In this document: one piece after another, positions 1 to 6,817 of the stretch
Layout: every line of letters begins with the position of its first letter
Position numbering within the stretch: the stretch's first letter is position 1
NCBI GenBank assembly: GCA_964439415.1
Contig: CAYTOJ010000067.1
Span: forward strand, 1 to 10,408
Reading direction: 5' to 3'
Length of the DNA: 10,408 bases
Source of the DNA: CAYTOJ01 sp964439415
GTDB taxonomy: Bacteria > Pseudomonadota > Alphaproteobacteria > Rickettsiales > CAZAGG01
The notes under the pieces: generated by a model
What the model was told of the DNA's origin: nothing
The model's database searches: none
Seen by the model: only the letters and a program-made list of their open reading frames with translations
Position numbers and translations under genes: made by a program

Positions 1-79
1 CAATCCAGCCGAATCCGCGTCTATACTGCTCGCGTTATAAATGCAAAGAATCTGCACCCTTCATAAGCGAGCAGTATAG
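1..79 (+). repeat. Intergenic palindromic repeat, copy A (upstream of terC)
   Basis: The arms CTATACTGCTCGC (21-33) and GCGAGCAGTATAG (67-79) are perfect 13-base inverted repeats. TTAT (35-38) and ATAA (63-66) extend the stem past one bulged G. A second copy lies at 8817-8894 upstream of purM: it shares the leading CAATCCAGCC, almost the same arms and a similar loop (AATCTGCACCCTTCATA here, AATCCGCACTCTTCATA there). The element may continue to the left of the window. It lies immediately upstream of terC and contains a promoter-like motif in its right half. What it does is not known; a dispersed intergenic repeat carrying a promoter or operator fits best. Confidence 0.75.
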
Positions 80-80
80 T
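52..80 (+). promoter_or_regulatory. Promoter-like motif upstream of terC (motif copy A)
   Basis: CTGCAC (52-57) and TATAGT (75-80) are separated by 17 bases, the optimal spacing for a sigma-70-type promoter, although the -35 box is weak. The 27-base block 53-79 aligns without gaps to blocks upstream of purM, the ABC permease and the DUF2066-like gene. Transcription would start near base 87, giving a leader of about 70 bases with a strong ribosome binding site, GGAGGAG (141-147), 8 bases before the terC ATG. Confidence 0.45.
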
Positions 81-155
81 TTGCTGTGCGCACATGACTT
101 TATAACGCTTATAAGTTAAATTTATTTATTAATCTTTGCTGGAGGAGATCAGCCG

Positions 156-1172
156 ATGCCGGAATTTTTAAACACGGAATGGCTTGGTAAACCAACGTGG
201 CTATGGCTGATGTTTCATGCGATTGTTCTGGTGCTGATGGCGCTGGACTTAGGCCTGCTGAATAACCAGAAGAAAAATAAGGAAATAAGCATCAAGGGCA
301 GTTTCGCCCTGTGCGGTTTTTATATCCTTATGGCGGTTTTCTACGGAATCTGGGTGTGGTGGCAGATGGGGCAGCAGCCTGCAACTGAATTTCTCACCGG
401 CTACGTGGTGGAATTCAGCCTCTCTATGGATAATATTTTTGTTATCAGCCTGATTATCACTCACTTTGGCATACCAAGGCAGCATCAACACCGTGTGCTG
501 TTCTGGGGGATTATCGGCGTTATTATCATGCGCGGAATCATGATTGGCGTAGGCGCGGCGCTGGTTCGTGAGTTTGAGTGGATACTGTATATATTCGCCG
601 CTTTCCTGATTATTACCGGGATTAAGATGTTGTTCTCCAAAGAAAAGGAGATGGATGTAACCGAAAATATGATTATAAGATTCATCAGCAAACATTTCCG
701 GGTCACCAAAGAATTCCACGGCTCCAGGTTTTTCGTCAAGCTCCCCCCCCGCCCCCGCGCCAAACCGCGCAAAAATACACGCAATGTAACCTGGGTGACT
801 CCACTTTTTGTTGCGCTGATGGTGGTGAACTTCGTGGACGTGATATTCGCGGTAGATAGCGTTCCCGCCATTTTCGCCATTACAACCGATACTTTTATAG
901 TATATACCAGTAACATATTCGCCATACTGGGTCTGCGTGCGCTTTATTTTGCGCTTTCCGCCATGGTGGAGCGGTTCAAATACCTGAAATACGCGCTTGC
1001 CACGGTGCTGATATTCATAGGCGGCAAGCTGTTCCTGCCCCATATAGCCGATGGTTTTAAACTCTCCACACCTGCATCGCTCATAATTACCATAGCAATA
1101 CTGGTTGCCGGGATTATCTTCTCGCTGGTTAAGACCAGAACGTTAAAAACAGATGACGCTTTAAAGAAATAA
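156..1172 (+). CDS. terC: TerC family integral membrane protein (Alx/TerC-type)
   Basis: This is a 338-residue polytopic inner-membrane protein of the TerC family (PF03741). The family includes E. coli Alx and the tellurite-resistance protein TerC, and members are linked to manganese export and metal homeostasis. Visible signatures are the acidic membrane motif EFSLSMDNIFV (residues 86-96) and the second motif VDVIFAVDSVPAIFA (227-241), whose Asp residues are the likely metal-coordinating positions. About seven to nine hydrophobic segments surround a basic cytoplasmic loop (about 180-210) rich in Arg, Lys and Pro. The length is normal for the longer Alx-like subgroup. The ATG is fixed by GGAGGAG 8 bases upstream. 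The gene appears monocistronic, with a terminator directly after it. The substrate cannot be read from the sequence; the family call is secure. Confidence 0.93.
   Translation: MPEFLNTEWLGKPTWLWLMFHAIVLVLMALDLGLLNNQKKNKEISIKGSFALCGFYILMAVFYGIWVWWQMGQQPATEFLTGYVVEFSLSMDNIFVISLIITHFGIPRQHQHRVLFWGIIGVIIMRGIMIGVGAALVREFEWILYIFAAFLIITGIKMLFSKEKEMDVTENMIIRFISKHFRVTKEFHGSRFFVKLPPRPRAKPRKNTRNVTWVTPLFVALMVVNFVDVIFAVDSVPAIFAITTDTFIVYTSNIFAILGLRALYFALSAMVERFKYLKYALATVLIFIGGKLFLPHIADGFKLSTPASLIITIAILVAGIIFSLVKTRTLKTDDALKK
743..756 (+). repeat. Poly-C tract inside terC
   Basis: Eight C's (743-750), one G and five more C's (752-756) encode the Pro-Pro-Arg-Pro part of the basic cytoplasmic loop of the TerC protein. 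The frame is open through the tract. A run of this length can be prone to slippage during replication or to sequencing error, but only one length is visible here. Confidence 0.8.
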
Positions 1173-1177
1173 GCCGT

Positions 1178-1214
1178 CACAAAGAGTTGCTTTTTGGCAA
1201 CTCTGCGTGTTTTT
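1178..1214 (+). terminator. Rho-independent terminator of terC
   Basis: AGAGTTGC (1183-1190) pairs perfectly with GCAACTCT (1197-1204) around a TTTTTG loop. CAC/GTG (1178-1180 with 1207-1209) extends the stem past a two-base mismatch. A run of five T's (1210-1214) follows. It starts 6 bases after the terC stop. Confidence 0.75.
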
Positions 1215-1248
1215 GATGAATATTTTGGCACTGTATTCAGGATACCCT

Positions 1249-1276
1249 TTGAATTTTCTTAAATTCAGGTTATAAA
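1249..1276 (+). promoter_or_regulatory. Putative sigma-70-type promoter of the ompA-like gene
   Basis: TTGAAT (1249-1254) and TATAAA (1271-1276) are spaced by 16 bases, in AT-rich DNA between the terC terminator and the OmpA-like gene. Transcription would start near 1283, leaving a leader of about 35 bases. Other T-rich hexamers nearby leave some ambiguity. Confidence 0.45.
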
Positions 1277-1319
1277 ATCCTTGTCAAAAGTTAATTAATT
1301 CTAAAAAGTGGGTATGACA

Positions 1320-2387
1320 ATGAACTTCAAGCTGGCCGCGCTATCCGCAGTGGCGCTTTTCGCGGTTCCCTTGGTGGCTTCCGCTAACGAGGGCTTTTAT
1401 GTAAGCGGCGCCGGTGGCGTGCAGTGGCAGGATGAATCCAACCTGGATACCACTGCCCTGGTGCAGAAATCCAAGTATAAAACCGGTTGGGGCGCAGATG
1501 CCGCAGTGGGTTACGCCTGGGATTCAGGCCTTAGGATGGAGCTTGATCTTGGTCACCTGGAAAACAAGCTGGATAAAATCGGTGGCGTTTCCGCAAGCGG
1601 CAAAACCAAAACCTGGACTCTGACAGCCAATGCTTTGTATGAATTCATGCCGAAAGAGCGGTTTACCCCGTTTGTAGGTATTGGTGTCGGTGGTGCGCGG
1701 GTGGATTATTCAGGGGTAAGAACCGTTGCTGGCTCCCGCTTGTCGGACGATGATAACTCACTGGCACTTAAAGGAATCGCAGGTGTTGACTATAAAGTAA
1801 CCGATGCAGTCAGCCTGTTCGCGGATTATCAGTACCTTAACATAGTAAACCTGAATTACACAAACGATGCCGGAAATAAGGTGGAGACTGATAATCAGCA
1901 CCACTCCATAATGGCAGGCGTGAAGTATTCATTTGGCAAGCCGCCTGCGCCGCCTGCGCCAGCACCTGAACTTGCGGCATCCGCGCCTGTGCCTGAGCCA
2001 ATTCCTGCTCCCGCACCAGTGCCTGATGTAGTGAAATCACGCAGCTATATCATCTTCTTCGACTTTGATAAATCCGTCATAACTGCGGAAGCACGCCAGA
2101 TTCTGGAGCAGGTAGCGGCAGACTTCAAAGCGGGTATCGCCACTAAAGTGGAGCTTACCGGCCATGCTGACAGAAGCGGCACACTGCCATACAATCAGAA
2201 GCTTTCCGAGCGCCGCGCTTCAGCCGCCAGGTCTATGCTGAAGAAACTTGGCATTACTGATGGCCAGATAGCAACCCTTGCAAAAGGCGAAACTCAACCG
2301 CTGGTGCAGACGCCTGATGGTGTCCGTGAGCCTCAGAACCGCCGCGTGGAGATTGTTTATACAGCCTCTCCCGTAGCTTCTAACTAA
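1320..2387 (+). CDS. OmpA family outer-membrane beta-barrel protein with peptidoglycan-binding domain
   Basis: The 355-residue precursor has an Sec signal peptide (1-22, cleaved after Ala-Ser-Ala). An eight-stranded OmpA-like beta barrel follows (about 23-206, alternating aromatic strands, ending YSF). A Pro/Ala-rich linker (207-236) joins it to a C-terminal OmpA domain (about 243-346). That domain has FFDFDKS, TGHADRSG and LSERRAS, with Asp284 and Arg299 at the positions that bind diaminopimelate in peptidoglycan. It therefore anchors the outer membrane to the cell wall. The architecture and length are typical of OmpA/OprF proteins. The frame is open back to a GTG at 1308, and an ATG lies at 1314. 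The ATG at 1320 is preferred because AGTGGG lies about 7 bases upstream and the signal peptide begins naturally as MNFK. It is a single-gene unit with its own promoter and a strong terminator. Confidence 0.9.
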   Translation: MNFKLAALSAVALFAVPLVASANEGFYVSGAGGVQWQDESNLDTTALVQKSKYKTGWGADAAVGYAWDSGLRMELDLGHLENKLDKIGGVSASGKTKTWTLTANALYEFMPKERFTPFVGIGVGGARVDYSGVRTVAGSRLSDDDNSLALKGIAGVDYKVTDAVSLFADYQYLNIVNLNYTNDAGNKVETDNQHHSIMAGVKYSFGKPPAPPAPAPELAASAPVPEPIPAPAPVPDVVKSRSYIIFFDFDKSVITAEARQILEQVAADFKAGIATKVELTGHADRSGTLPYNQKLSERRASAARSMLKKLGITDGQIATLAKGETQPLVQTPDGVREPQNRRVEIVYTASPVASN

Positions 2388-2406
2388 AGCCATAACTTAA
2401 ATTATG

Positions 2407-2436
2407 AGCCGGAGGGGAAACCTTCCGGCTTTTTTT
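2407..2436 (+). terminator. Strong rho-independent terminator of the ompA-like gene
   Basis: A 10-bp stem (2407-2416 with 2421-2430, one G-U pair) is closed by a GAAA tetraloop. It runs directly into a tract of seven T's (2430-2436). It lies 20 bases after the stop codon. Confidence 0.93.
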
Positions 2437-2517
2437 ATGGCAACCACCATACATTTATGATAAATAAAGATTTCTTCTTTAACCTTATGATTATAAATAT
2501 TGGTTTATAGAATAAGT

Positions 2518-3369
2518 ATGGAATATTTTATAGCGCAGAATGGCTCGCAAGCGGGGCCATATGACATGATAACGCTGCTAAAGAAAATCAAAAACGGGCA
2601 GGTCACAGCCGCTACAATACTAAGTGACGGGCAGGGAAATACCAGGCCAGCATCAGAATTTGAAGAAGTAGCCGCATTGCTTAATTCAATGAATAGCAAG
2701 GGGGATGATTCATATATTCCCACTGTTAATGAGGCCAACATTAACGTGAATTTTTCCGAGAATCTGAAGGCTGGTTTCAAGCTGATGATGGAGCATCAGT
2801 TAACAATAGCCTATTCAGCCCTGTTTACCGCATTTCTGCTGCTGCTGGCTTTTGCATTCTCATTCCTGGGCGTTATCGGTTACTCCGTCACCTTCATTCT
2901 TGGTTATGTACTCTACAGCGCTTATTTTATTTATGTCACCAGGGTTGCCAGAGGCCAGCATGTAGGCTTCAGCTTTATTAAAGACAAACTGGTAGGAAAT
3001 GTGCCTTCCCTGCTTCTGGCCGGGGTTATCTCCACCTTCTTCTTCAGTTTGTGTCCACTGCTGCTCAAAGCGGAATCCGTTCTGCTTACACTGCTTATGG
3101 TAGTGTTGGTGGTGCTTGGCCTGGTTGTGTGGACACTGCTGGCATTCACGCCGCTGCTAATCGCAGAAGGCAATATGCCGACCATGAAAGCCGTGAAACT
3201 CAGCATAAGCGGTGTTAAGCGGTTAAGTTTTGATGAGAAAGGTGTTATTCTGAGCTTTGCCGTCATCAACTTCATCGCCCTGGTTCCTTTTATCGCCCCC
3301 TTTATTGTAACCCTGCCCATAACCATGTTCGCCCTGAACGAAATCTACGAGGAGATGTATAAGATTTAA
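2518..3369 (+). CDS. GYF_2-domain multi-pass membrane protein of unknown function
   Basis: This 283-residue protein has an N-terminal GYF_2-type domain (residues 2-50). The visible pattern is YFIAQNGSQAGPYD, then a helix ending in KNGQVT and a stretch where the family normally has the 'W-x-P' segment. A short polar linker (55-85) follows, then about five hydrophobic segments (near 98-119, 123-141, 163-183, 188-215 and 242-270). GYF_2 domains in bacteria are thought to mediate protein interaction and are often fused to membrane domains such as RDD or DUF4339-type proteins. The specific role is not known. The frame opens at a TTG (2500), but the ATG at 2518 puts the GYF_2 fold directly at the start. 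Neither start has a clear Shine-Dalgarno sequence. The -10-like TATAAA at 2492-2497 has no good -35. No terminator separates it from thrS, 53 bases downstream. Confidence 0.75.
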   Translation: MEYFIAQNGSQAGPYDMITLLKKIKNGQVTAATILSDGQGNTRPASEFEEVAALLNSMNSKGDDSYIPTVNEANINVNFSENLKAGFKLMMEHQLTIAYSALFTAFLLLLAFAFSFLGVIGYSVTFILGYVLYSAYFIYVTRVARGQHVGFSFIKDKLVGNVPSLLLAGVISTFFFSLCPLLLKAESVLLTLLMVVLVVLGLVVWTLLAFTPLLIAEGNMPTMKAVKLSISGVKRLSFDEKGVILSFAVINFIALVPFIAPFIVTLPITMFALNEIYEEMYKI

Positions 3370-3388
3370 GCATAAGCAGCGTTTGCAC

Positions 3389-3416
3389 TTGCCAGAAATC
3401 GCGTTCGGGCTATTGT
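3389..3416 (+). promoter_or_regulatory. Putative thrS promoter, predicting a leaderless mRNA
   Basis: TTGCCA (3389-3394) and TATTGT (3411-3416) are 16 bases apart. The -10 box ends only 6 bases before the thrS ATG, so the expected transcription start coincides with the start codon. No Shine-Dalgarno sequence lies upstream of the ATG. A very similar TATTGTGC box sits just before zapA. Confidence 0.45.
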
Positions 3417-3422
3417 GCGTTT

Positions 3423-5360
3423 ATGAACACGCCACTGCACATACAATCTGACAAAATAATAAATATCACCCTGCCTGATGGGTCGGTGAGGGCTTATGAT
3501 TCTCCGGTCACGGGGGAGGTGATAGCCGCCAGCATCGGCAAGCGGTTGCTGGAGGATGCTCTCGCAATAAAAGTAAATGGCCAGTTATTTGACGCATATC
3601 TGCCCATAACTGAAGATGCCAGAATTGAAATAATCACCGCCAGTTCAAGCGAGGGGCTGGAAATTCTGCGCCATGACGCTGCGCATATAATGGCCGAAGC
3701 CGTGAAGGAGCTTTACCCCACAGCGGAAGTAACCATCGGCCCCGCGATTGAGGATGGTTTTTATTACGACTTTGCTTATCCGCAGGGCTTCACCTTGGGG
3801 GATCTGGAGAAAATAGAGACCCGTATGCGCGAAATCTCCGCCAGGAACGAGCATATCCGGCGGGAACTTTGGAGCCGGGAGGATGCTATCGCGTTTTTTC
3901 TCAAAGTCGGTGAGAAATACAAAGCTGAAATAATCTCCTCAATCCCGGAAGGCCAGGAAATATCGCTCTACCGCCAGGGGGATTTTATTGATCTCTGCCG
4001 GGGGCCACACGCCCCTTCCACCGGCAAGGTCAAACATTTCAAATTGCTTAAAGTCTCCGGCGCATACTGGCGCGGTGATTCGCGCAACCCTATGCTGCAG
4101 CGCATTTACGGCACAGCCTGGGGCTCTGAGAAAGATCTTAAAGCATACCTTACCCGCCTGGAAGAGGCTGAGAAACGCGACCACCGCAAATTGGGGCGGG
4201 AGCTGAAGCTTTTCCACATTCAGGAAGAAGCTGTGGGCAGTGTTTTCTGGCATCACAACGGCTGGACAATCTACCGCGTGATCGAGGAATTTATCCGGGG
4301 CAAACTGCGGGATAATAACTACATAGAAGTAAAAACGCCGCAACTGGTGGATCGCTCCCTCTGGGAGGCATCCGGCCACTGGGAGAAGTTCAGGGAAAAT
4401 ATGTTCACGGTTGAAGCTGAGGATAAAACCCTGGCAGTCAAACCCATGAACTGCCCCTGCCATGTGCAGATATTCAAAAGCGAACTGCACAGCTACCGCG
4501 ACCTGCCGCTGCGCATGGCGGAATTTGGTTGCTGCCACCGCAATGAACCCTCCGGCTCACTGCATGGGCTGATGCGCGTGCGCGCCTTCACGCAGGATGA
4601 TGCACACATATTCTGCACAGAGAATCAGATCACCAGTGAGACAGTAAGCTTTTGCGCCCTTTTAAAAGAAGTTTACCAGGCATTTGGTTTTACTGAAATC
4701 AGCGTAAAATTCTCCGACCGGCCTTCGATACGCGCCGGCTCCGATGATGTGTGGGATAAAGCGGAGAGTTCCTTACGTGCCGCAGTTGAACATGCAGGCC
4801 TACCCTATTCCATGAATCCAGGGGAGGGAGCTTTCTATGGCCCCAAACTGGAATTTGTGCTGAAGGATGCCCTTCGGCGGGACTGGCAATGTGGAACCCT
4901 GCAAGTGGACTTCGTGCTGCCAGAGCGGTTGGATGCTAATTACATAGGGGCTGACGGCGCAAAACACCGCCCGGTAATGCTGCACAGGGCTATTTTAGGA
5001 TCATTTGAGCGTTTCATTGCCATATTGATAGAGGAACACGCCGGGCGCTTCCCGCTCTGGCTGGCTCCCCGACAAATAGTTGCGGCAACCATCACTAACG
5101 AGGCGGACGCATATGCTGATACAGTTGTACAGGCTTTAAAATCGGCGGGACTCAGGGCTGAGGCCGATACCCGGGCAGACAAAATAAACTACAAAATCCG
5201 TGAGCATTCCCATGCGAAGATTCCTGTGATTCTGGCACTTGGCAAGCGCGAGATGGAAGAACGCACGGTATCACTCCGCCGCTTAGGGTCAGATAAAAAC
5301 ACCGTTATGCCGTTGGATGAGGCGGTGCAGATTCTGAGCCAGGAGAGTAAAGCACCTTGA
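3423..5360 (+). CDS. thrS: Threonine--tRNA ligase
   Basis: ThrRS charges tRNA-Thr in the cytoplasm with ATP and threonine, and removes mischarged serine. The 645-residue length matches bacterial ThrRS. A TGS domain comes first (about 11-72). The editing domain carries the HDAAH metal-type motif (His84, His88) and CRGPH (Cys192, His196). The class II core contains motif 2 (FGCCHRNEPSGSLHG, 368-382), QDDAHIF (391-397) and motif 3 near LHRAILGSFERF (520-531). The zinc ligands by family alignment are Cys344, His395 and His521. The anticodon-binding domain runs from about 546. The usual MNCPGH is MNCPCH here (Cys346). The ATG at 3423 gives the expected TGS start, yet has no Shine-Dalgarno sequence. 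infC follows 112 bases later, a common bacterial arrangement. Confidence 0.98.
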   Translation: MNTPLHIQSDKIINITLPDGSVRAYDSPVTGEVIAASIGKRLLEDALAIKVNGQLFDAYLPITEDARIEIITASSSEGLEILRHDAAHIMAEAVKELYPTAEVTIGPAIEDGFYYDFAYPQGFTLGDLEKIETRMREISARNEHIRRELWSREDAIAFFLKVGEKYKAEIISSIPEGQEISLYRQGDFIDLCRGPHAPSTGKVKHFKLLKVSGAYWRGDSRNPMLQRIYGTAWGSEKDLKAYLTRLEEAEKRDHRKLGRELKLFHIQEEAVGSVFWHHNGWTIYRVIEEFIRGKLRDNNYIEVKTPQLVDRSLWEASGHWEKFRENMFTVEAEDKTLAVKPMNCPCHVQIFKSELHSYRDLPLRMAEFGCCHRNEPSGSLHGLMRVRAFTQDDAHIFCTENQITSETVSFCALLKEVYQAFGFTEISVKFSDRPSIRAGSDDVWDKAESSLRAAVEHAGLPYSMNPGEGAFYGPKLEFVLKDALRRDWQCGTLQVDFVLPERLDANYIGADGAKHRPVMLHRAILGSFERFIAILIEEHAGRFPLWLAPRQIVAATITNEADAYADTVVQALKSAGLRAEADTRADKINYKIREHSHAKIPVILALGKREMEERTVSLRRLGSDKNTVMPLDEAVQILSQESKAP

Positions 5361-5382
5361 TTTTCAAAAACAATTAATGCAT

Positions 5383-5407
5383 TACTTACGCTGATAGAGT
5401 GTAAGTA
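5383..5407 (+). promoter_or_regulatory. Hairpin in the thrS-infC spacer
   Basis: TACTTACGCT (5383-5392) pairs with AGTGTAAGTA (5398-5407) over 10 bp with one G-U pair, around a GATAG loop. It is followed by AT-rich DNA but not by a clean T run, so it is a poor intrinsic terminator. It could act as an mRNA-processing site, an attenuator or a leader structure for infC. Confidence 0.55.
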
Positions 5408-5408
5408 T

Positions 5409-5437
5409 ACTATTTATTCATACAGAATAGGTATATT
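5409..5437 (+). promoter_or_regulatory. Possible infC promoter (weak motif copy E)
   Basis: TATATT (5432-5437) stands 17 bases after ACTATT, a poor -35. The 27-base block 5410-5436 aligns ungapped with the motif copies at terC and purM, with the best match in TTCATAC and the terminal GTATA. Transcription would begin near 5444, leaving a short leader that contains the GGAGG ribosome binding site. Confidence 0.3.
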
Positions 5438-5463
5438 TAATGAGATTATTAGCAATTATTATT

Positions 5464-5475
5464 GGAGGATGATTG
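5464..5475 (+). promoter_or_regulatory. infC ribosome binding site and TTG start
   Basis: GGAGG (5464-5468) lies 4 bases before TTG (5473-5475). TGA stands immediately before TTG in the same frame, so no start farther upstream is possible, and no in-frame ATG lies near. An out-of-frame ATG at 5469 opens a four-codon reading frame (ATG ATT GAG CAG TAA) that overlaps the TTG. Confidence 0.7.
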
Positions 5476-5985
5476 AGCAGTAAGGAAGCGCGGATAAATC
5501 ATAATATTACCGCAAGACAGATCAGATTAATCAATGAAGAAGGTCATAATGTGGGTGTGGTTTCTACATCAGAAGCCCTGAAAATGGCGGATGCAGCCAG
5601 CCTTGATCTGGTGGAAATTTCCCCGAACGTAGAGCCGCCGGTATGCAAGATAATGGACTACGGCAAATACCGTTACGAGATGCAGAAGAAAGAACGGGAA
5701 GCGCACAAGAAGCAGAAAATCGTTATAGTGAAAGAAATCAAGCTGCGCCCGGTTACCGATACACACGATTTTGAAATAAAGCTGAACCAGGCGGAGAAGT
5801 TCTTGAAGGAGGGCGACAAGGTAAAAGTTACATTATCCTTCAAAGGGCGGGAGATGGATCACCGCGAGCTTGGTTATGTGAAAATGGACAGAATCAAGGA
5901 ACGCTTCGCAGAAACCGCGAAAATTGAGCTTGAGCCACGCATGGAAGGCAAGCATATTATAATGATTATGGCTCCCAGAGCTTAA
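5473..5985 (+). CDS. infC: Translation initiation factor IF-3
   Basis: IF3 binds the 30S subunit, keeps it apart from 50S and rejects wrong start codons and wrong initiator tRNA. The 170-residue protein shows the N-terminal domain (about 9-70, with LDLVEISPNVEPPVCKIMDY), the basic linker helix (about 70-86, Lys/Arg/Glu-rich) and the C-terminal domain (86-168, with VTLSFKGREM and the closing EGKHIIMIMAPR). This is the full domain set. It starts at TTG. A rare start codon is a hallmark of infC (AUU in E. coli), where IF3 represses its own translation by discriminating against it, so similar autoregulation is likely here. The usual next genes rpmI and rplT do not follow; a convergent permease gene ends 17 bases away. 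Confidence 0.97.
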   Translation: MSSKEARINHNITARQIRLINEEGHNVGVVSTSEALKMADAASLDLVEISPNVEPPVCKIMDYGKYRYEMQKKEREAHKKQKIVIVKEIKLRPVTDTHDFEIKLNQAEKFLKEGDKVKVTLSFKGREMDHRELGYVKMDRIKERFAETAKIELEPRMEGKHIIMIMAPRA

Positions 5986-6002
5986 TTGAAGCTTGCGGCG
6001 AA

Positions 6003-6800
6003 TCACACTACGTCAGCGAAACCGCTGCGCAGTCTCCGGAAGGTAACATAACCTGACAGGAAAACCAGCAGTGAACAGGCGCTGTATGATGCAAGTTTCA
6101 GCATCTCCGGCGGCTTTTTGAATATGATTATATTGCGCGCCTCTTCTATCGGTATGGTTATGGGATTCAAAGCCACAAAGGGGCGGAACGCTTCCGGCAG
6201 GGCATCAAGGGGGTATAATACCGGGCTTACAAACAGAAGCAGGGTAGCCAGTTGCCCCATGATTTGAGCCAGATCGCGCAGGTAGACACCAAGGCTGGAG
6301 AGCAGAAAAGCCAGCCCCAGCATCATGATAAGCATGGAGCCGAATAGGACAGGCAGGCAAAGCAAGGCAATGAAACTGAACCCGTATACATAAAGCGCGC
6401 CGCCAAGTACAATGGAGAAGGCTATAATAAAATTACTGAAAGCAGAAAGCGCCACGTTTAAAGGTAGCAAGGCCAATGGAAACACCACTTTTTTCACGAA
6501 GTTGGGATTTGATGAAATCAGCAGCGGCGAGCGGGTTAGAACCTCAGCCTGCATGGCATGAATCAATATTCCAGTCAGGATAAAAAAGGCATAGTCCCCC
6601 TTATGCCCTAAATCATGCTGCCACTTGGCTTCAAACACATACGTGAAGATAAAATAATATACGGCAAGCATCATCAGCGGATTAAGCAGCGACCATAAAA
6701 ACCCAAGCACCGCGCCACGGTAACGGCCTATAAGATCATTCTTTAGAAGCTGCCAGATGAGATTCCTGCGCCGCGCCGCTGATTTCAGTGGTGCAATCAT
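6003..6800 (-). CDS. ABC-2 type export permease, polysaccharide/O-antigen type (Wzm/KpsM-like)
   Basis: This is a 265-residue inner-membrane permease with about six hydrophobic segments. Its signatures are those of ABC-2 carbohydrate exporters: a cytoplasmic N-terminal amphipathic stretch, RYRGAVLGFLWSLLNPL (26-42), NFVKKVVFPLALLPL (100-114), LGVYLRDLAQIMG (170-182), SPVLYP (192-197) and the C-terminal GFADVV. Such permeases pair with a Wzt/KpsT-type ATPase to move lipid-linked polysaccharide or O-antigen across the inner membrane. No ATPase gene is in the window. The frame stays open far upstream to 7163, but that part overlaps the AI-2E gene and looks non-coding. The ATG at 6800 has GGAAG 4 bases before it and gives the family length. 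The gene converges on infC with 17 bases between them. Confidence 0.9.
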   Translation of the reverse strand: MIAPLKSAARRRNLIWQLLKNDLIGRYRGAVLGFLWSLLNPLMMLAVYYFIFTYVFEAKWQHDLGHKGDYAFFILTGILIHAMQAEVLTRSPLLISSNPNFVKKVVFPLALLPLNVALSAFSNFIIAFSIVLGGALYVYGFSFIALLCLPVLFGSMLIMMLGLAFLLSSLGVYLRDLAQIMGQLATLLLFVSPVLYPLDALPEAFRPFVALNPITIPIEEARNIIIFKKPPEMLKLASYSACSLLVFLSGYVTFRRLRSGFADVV

Positions 6801-6817
6801 AATTCTTCCAGTGCCAG

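Noticed and set aside
249..1043. 264-codon antisense frame across terC
   Set aside because: No family motifs or start context; the opposite strand carries a clear TerC protein.
3939..4538. 199-codon antisense frame inside thrS
   Set aside because: Shadow frame of a highly conserved ThrRS core, with no recognisable protein features.
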